Below the pieces are notes generated by a model. It was not told where the DNA came from and did not search any database. It saw only the letters and a list, made by a program, of their open reading frames with translations. Source: Candidatus Aenigmatarchaeota archaeon (GTDB lineage Archaea; Aenigmatarchaeota; Aenigmatarchaeia; QMZP01). From it: DNA of 5,715 nucleotides. Shown piece by piece: positions 4,243 to 5,715 of this stretch; position 1 is the stretch's first letter, and each line of letters opens with the position of its first letter. A program made the translations under genes and the position numbers. The DNA lies in assembly GCA_003663225.1 (NCBI GenBank), contig QMZP01000063.1, forward strand, positions 1 through 5,715, given 5' to 3'.

Positions 4243-5715
4243 ATGAATTGCCCGTTTTGCGGTCACGAGGAGACCAAAGTAATAGACAAGAGGGCATCTG
4301 AAGGCAAGGTGAACAGGAGGAGAAGGGAATGCCTGAAGTGCCACAAGAGGTTCACCACGTACGAGAAGGTAGATAACCTGCTGACTAAGGTGAAGAAGAG
4401 GAACGGTAAACTAGTTGATTTTGACCAGGAAAAGATAGCACAGGCAATATGGAAGGCCGCGCAAGCTGTTGGGGGAACCGACAAGGAGATGTCAAAGGCG
4501 CTTTCTGACAAGGTGGTAGCCGCCCTTGAGGACAGGTTCGGCGGCACCACAATACCCACAGTAGAGCAGATACAGGACATCGTGGAGAAGGTGCTAGTTG
4601 ACAACGGCCACTACAAGACTGCCAAGGCATACATACTTTACAGGAAGCAGCACGAGAAGATAAGGGAAGCAAGGACTCTCATGGTTGACGTGAACAACAC
4701 CATAAGCGAGTACCTTGACCAGACGGACTGGCGCGTGAAGGAGAACAGCAATGAAGCATTCTCCTTCTCAGGGCTGCTGCTGCACACAGCAGGCAAGGTA
4801 ATGTCCAACTACAACCTCAACGAGCTCTATCCAGTGGAGCTGGCACAGGCGCACAAGAAGGGATACATACACATACACGACCTGTCGCATGGGGTTATTG
4901 GTTATTGCGCCGGCTGGTCGCTCAAGAACCTCCTCATATGGGGATTCGGGGGCGTCCCCAACAAGGTGAATTGCAAGCCGGCAAAGCATCTTAGCACCGT
5001 GGTACACCAGATGGTCAACTACATAGGCTGCCTGCAGATGGAATTCGCAGGAGCACAGGCGTTCTCATCAGTAGACACACTTCTCGCTCCCTTCATAAGG
5101 ACCGACAACCTGACATACAAGCAGGTCAAGCAGAACATGCAGCAGCTCGTGTTCTCGCTCAACATACCCTCCAGATGGGGATCGCAGTATCCCTTCAGCA
5201 ACATAACGTTCGACTGGGTCGTCCCCGAGGACATGAAGGACGAGAAGGCCATAGTAGGAGGAAAGCCCCAGGACTTCACATATGGAGACTGCCAGAAGGA
5301 AATGGACATGATAAACAGGGCATTCCTGGAGGTTATGTTGGAGGGGGATGCTGATGGTGGGGTGTTCACGTTCCCAATACCCACATACAACCTCACCAAG
5401 GACTTCAACTGGGATTCTGAGAACTCCAGGCTGCTGTTCGAGCTGACCGCCAAGTACGGGCTCCCGTACTTCCAGAACTACATAGGCTCCAACCTCGACC
5501 CCAAGTCCATAAGGGCGATGTGCTGCAGACTGAACCTCAACCAGAACGAGCTCATGAACCGGCCGGGTGGCATGTGGGGCCCGGGGGATTCGACGGGCTC
5601 AATAGGCGTGGTGACTATAAACGTCAACAGGCTAGCGTACGAGGCAAAGAAGGATTCTGATTCCCCGATAGAGGCGAAGACCCTATTCTTCAACAAGATC
5701 AAGCAGTACATGGAC
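4243..5715 (+). CDS. nrdD: Anaerobic ribonucleoside-triphosphate reductase with N-terminal NrdR-type zinc ribbon and ATP-cone, 3' end outside window
   Basis: Class III ribonucleotide reductase, which reduces ribonucleotides to deoxyribonucleotides by glycyl/thiyl radical chemistry. The 491 codons seen run off the right edge. Residues 1-41 form a zinc ribbon (C3, C6, C30, C33) with KVIDKR, NRRRREC and RFTTYE, matching the bacterial repressor NrdR almost position for position. Residues about 46-136 are an ATP-cone (VKKRNG at 50-55, then FDQEKI at 60-65, ending in AYILYRKQ), the effector domain in both NrdR and reductases. The NrdD core follows from about 145: FSFSGL, YIHIHD (208-213), YCAGWS (221-226, Cys222 a candidate second active-site cysteine), AGAQAFSS, EGDADGG, FTFPIPTYN and the thiyl-loop motif MCCRL (426-430). 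The C-terminal glycyl-radical and zinc sites lie beyond the window. No intein is seen up to residue 491. ATG 4243 is the only usable start; the next in-frame Met would delete the zinc ribbon. Tandem NrdR-like boxes upstream suggest self-regulation. Confidence 0.95.
   Translation, partial: MNCPFCGHEETKVIDKRASEGKVNRRRRECLKCHKRFTTYEKVDNLLTKVKKRNGKLVDFDQEKIAQAIWKAAQAVGGTDKEMSKALSDKVVAALEDRFGGTTIPTVEQIQDIVEKVLVDNGHYKTAKAYILYRKQHEKIREARTLMVDVNNTISEYLDQTDWRVKENSNEAFSFSGLLLHTAGKVMSNYNLNELYPVELAQAHKKGYIHIHDLSHGVIGYCAGWSLKNLLIWGFGGVPNKVNCKPAKHLSTVVHQMVNYIGCLQMEFAGAQAFSSVDTLLAPFIRTDNLTYKQVKQNMQQLVFSLNIPSRWGSQYPFSNITFDWVVPEDMKDEKAIVGGKPQDFTYGDCQKEMDMINRAFLEVMLEGDADGGVFTFPIPTYNLTKDFNWDSENSRLLFELTAKYGLPYFQNYIGSNLDPKSIRAMCCRLNLNQNELMNRPGGMWGPGDSTGSIGVVTINVNRLAYEAKKDSDSPIEAKTLFFNKIKQYMD

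Noticed and set aside
5019..5453. 144-codon minus-strand open frame opposite nrdD
   Set aside because: It overlaps the conserved NrdD core, which has clear family motifs; no independent evidence for a gene.
1..5715. tRNA or rRNA genes, CRISPR arrays, insertion sequences or transposon ends
   Set aside because: Gaps between genes are 4 to 178 bases and show no cloverleaf, spaced direct repeats or transposase fragments.

Overview
The window looks archaeal, most likely from a small-genome DPANN lineage such as Micrarchaeota; that rank is an inference. Arginine is mostly AGG and isoleucine mostly ATA. Promoters are AT-rich TATA-like boxes about 25 to 35 bases before the start codons, with very short leaders. 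A DUF5654-type small membrane protein and the archaeal-style anaerobic ribonucleotide reductase also point to Archaea. All genes supported here are on the + strand and tightly packed.

Layout: (1) 3-1142, the 3' part of a membrane family-2 glycosyltransferase whose start lies left of the window. (2) 1187-1843, a membrane-anchored thioredoxin-fold protein with a CxxC motif. (3) 1890-3374, methionyl-tRNA synthetase of the bacterial type with one zinc knuckle. (4) 3437-3700 and 3705-4064, a two-gene unit encoding a DUF5654-like two-helix membrane protein and a small basic protein that may have an OB fold. (5) 4065-4242, a 178-base regulatory region. (6) 4243 to the right edge, the first 491 codons of an anaerobic (class III) ribonucleotide reductase.

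The main discovery candidate is the right end. The reductase does not begin with a bare ATP-cone. It begins with what looks like a whole NrdR repressor: a C3/C6/C30/C33 zinc ribbon with the NRRRREC basic stretch, then the ATP-cone, then the NrdD catalytic core. Upstream of the same gene are two 16-bp sites that each match 13 of 16 positions of the bacterial NrdR-box consensus (as I recall it, acaCwAtATaTwGtgt). They are separated by 16 bp, so they repeat every 32 bp (three helical turns), which is the usual tandem arrangement of bacterial NrdR operators. A TATAAAT sequence lies exactly between them. The simplest reading is that the enzyme making deoxynucleotides also carries the nucleotide-sensing DNA-binding module that represses its own gene, in an archaeal promoter setting. 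The fusion and the sites are visible in the sequence; the self-repression is inference.

The remaining genes are housekeeping or envelope functions with no evident pathway link. The bacterial-type MetRS and the NrdR-type module both suggest bacterial contributions to this genome.
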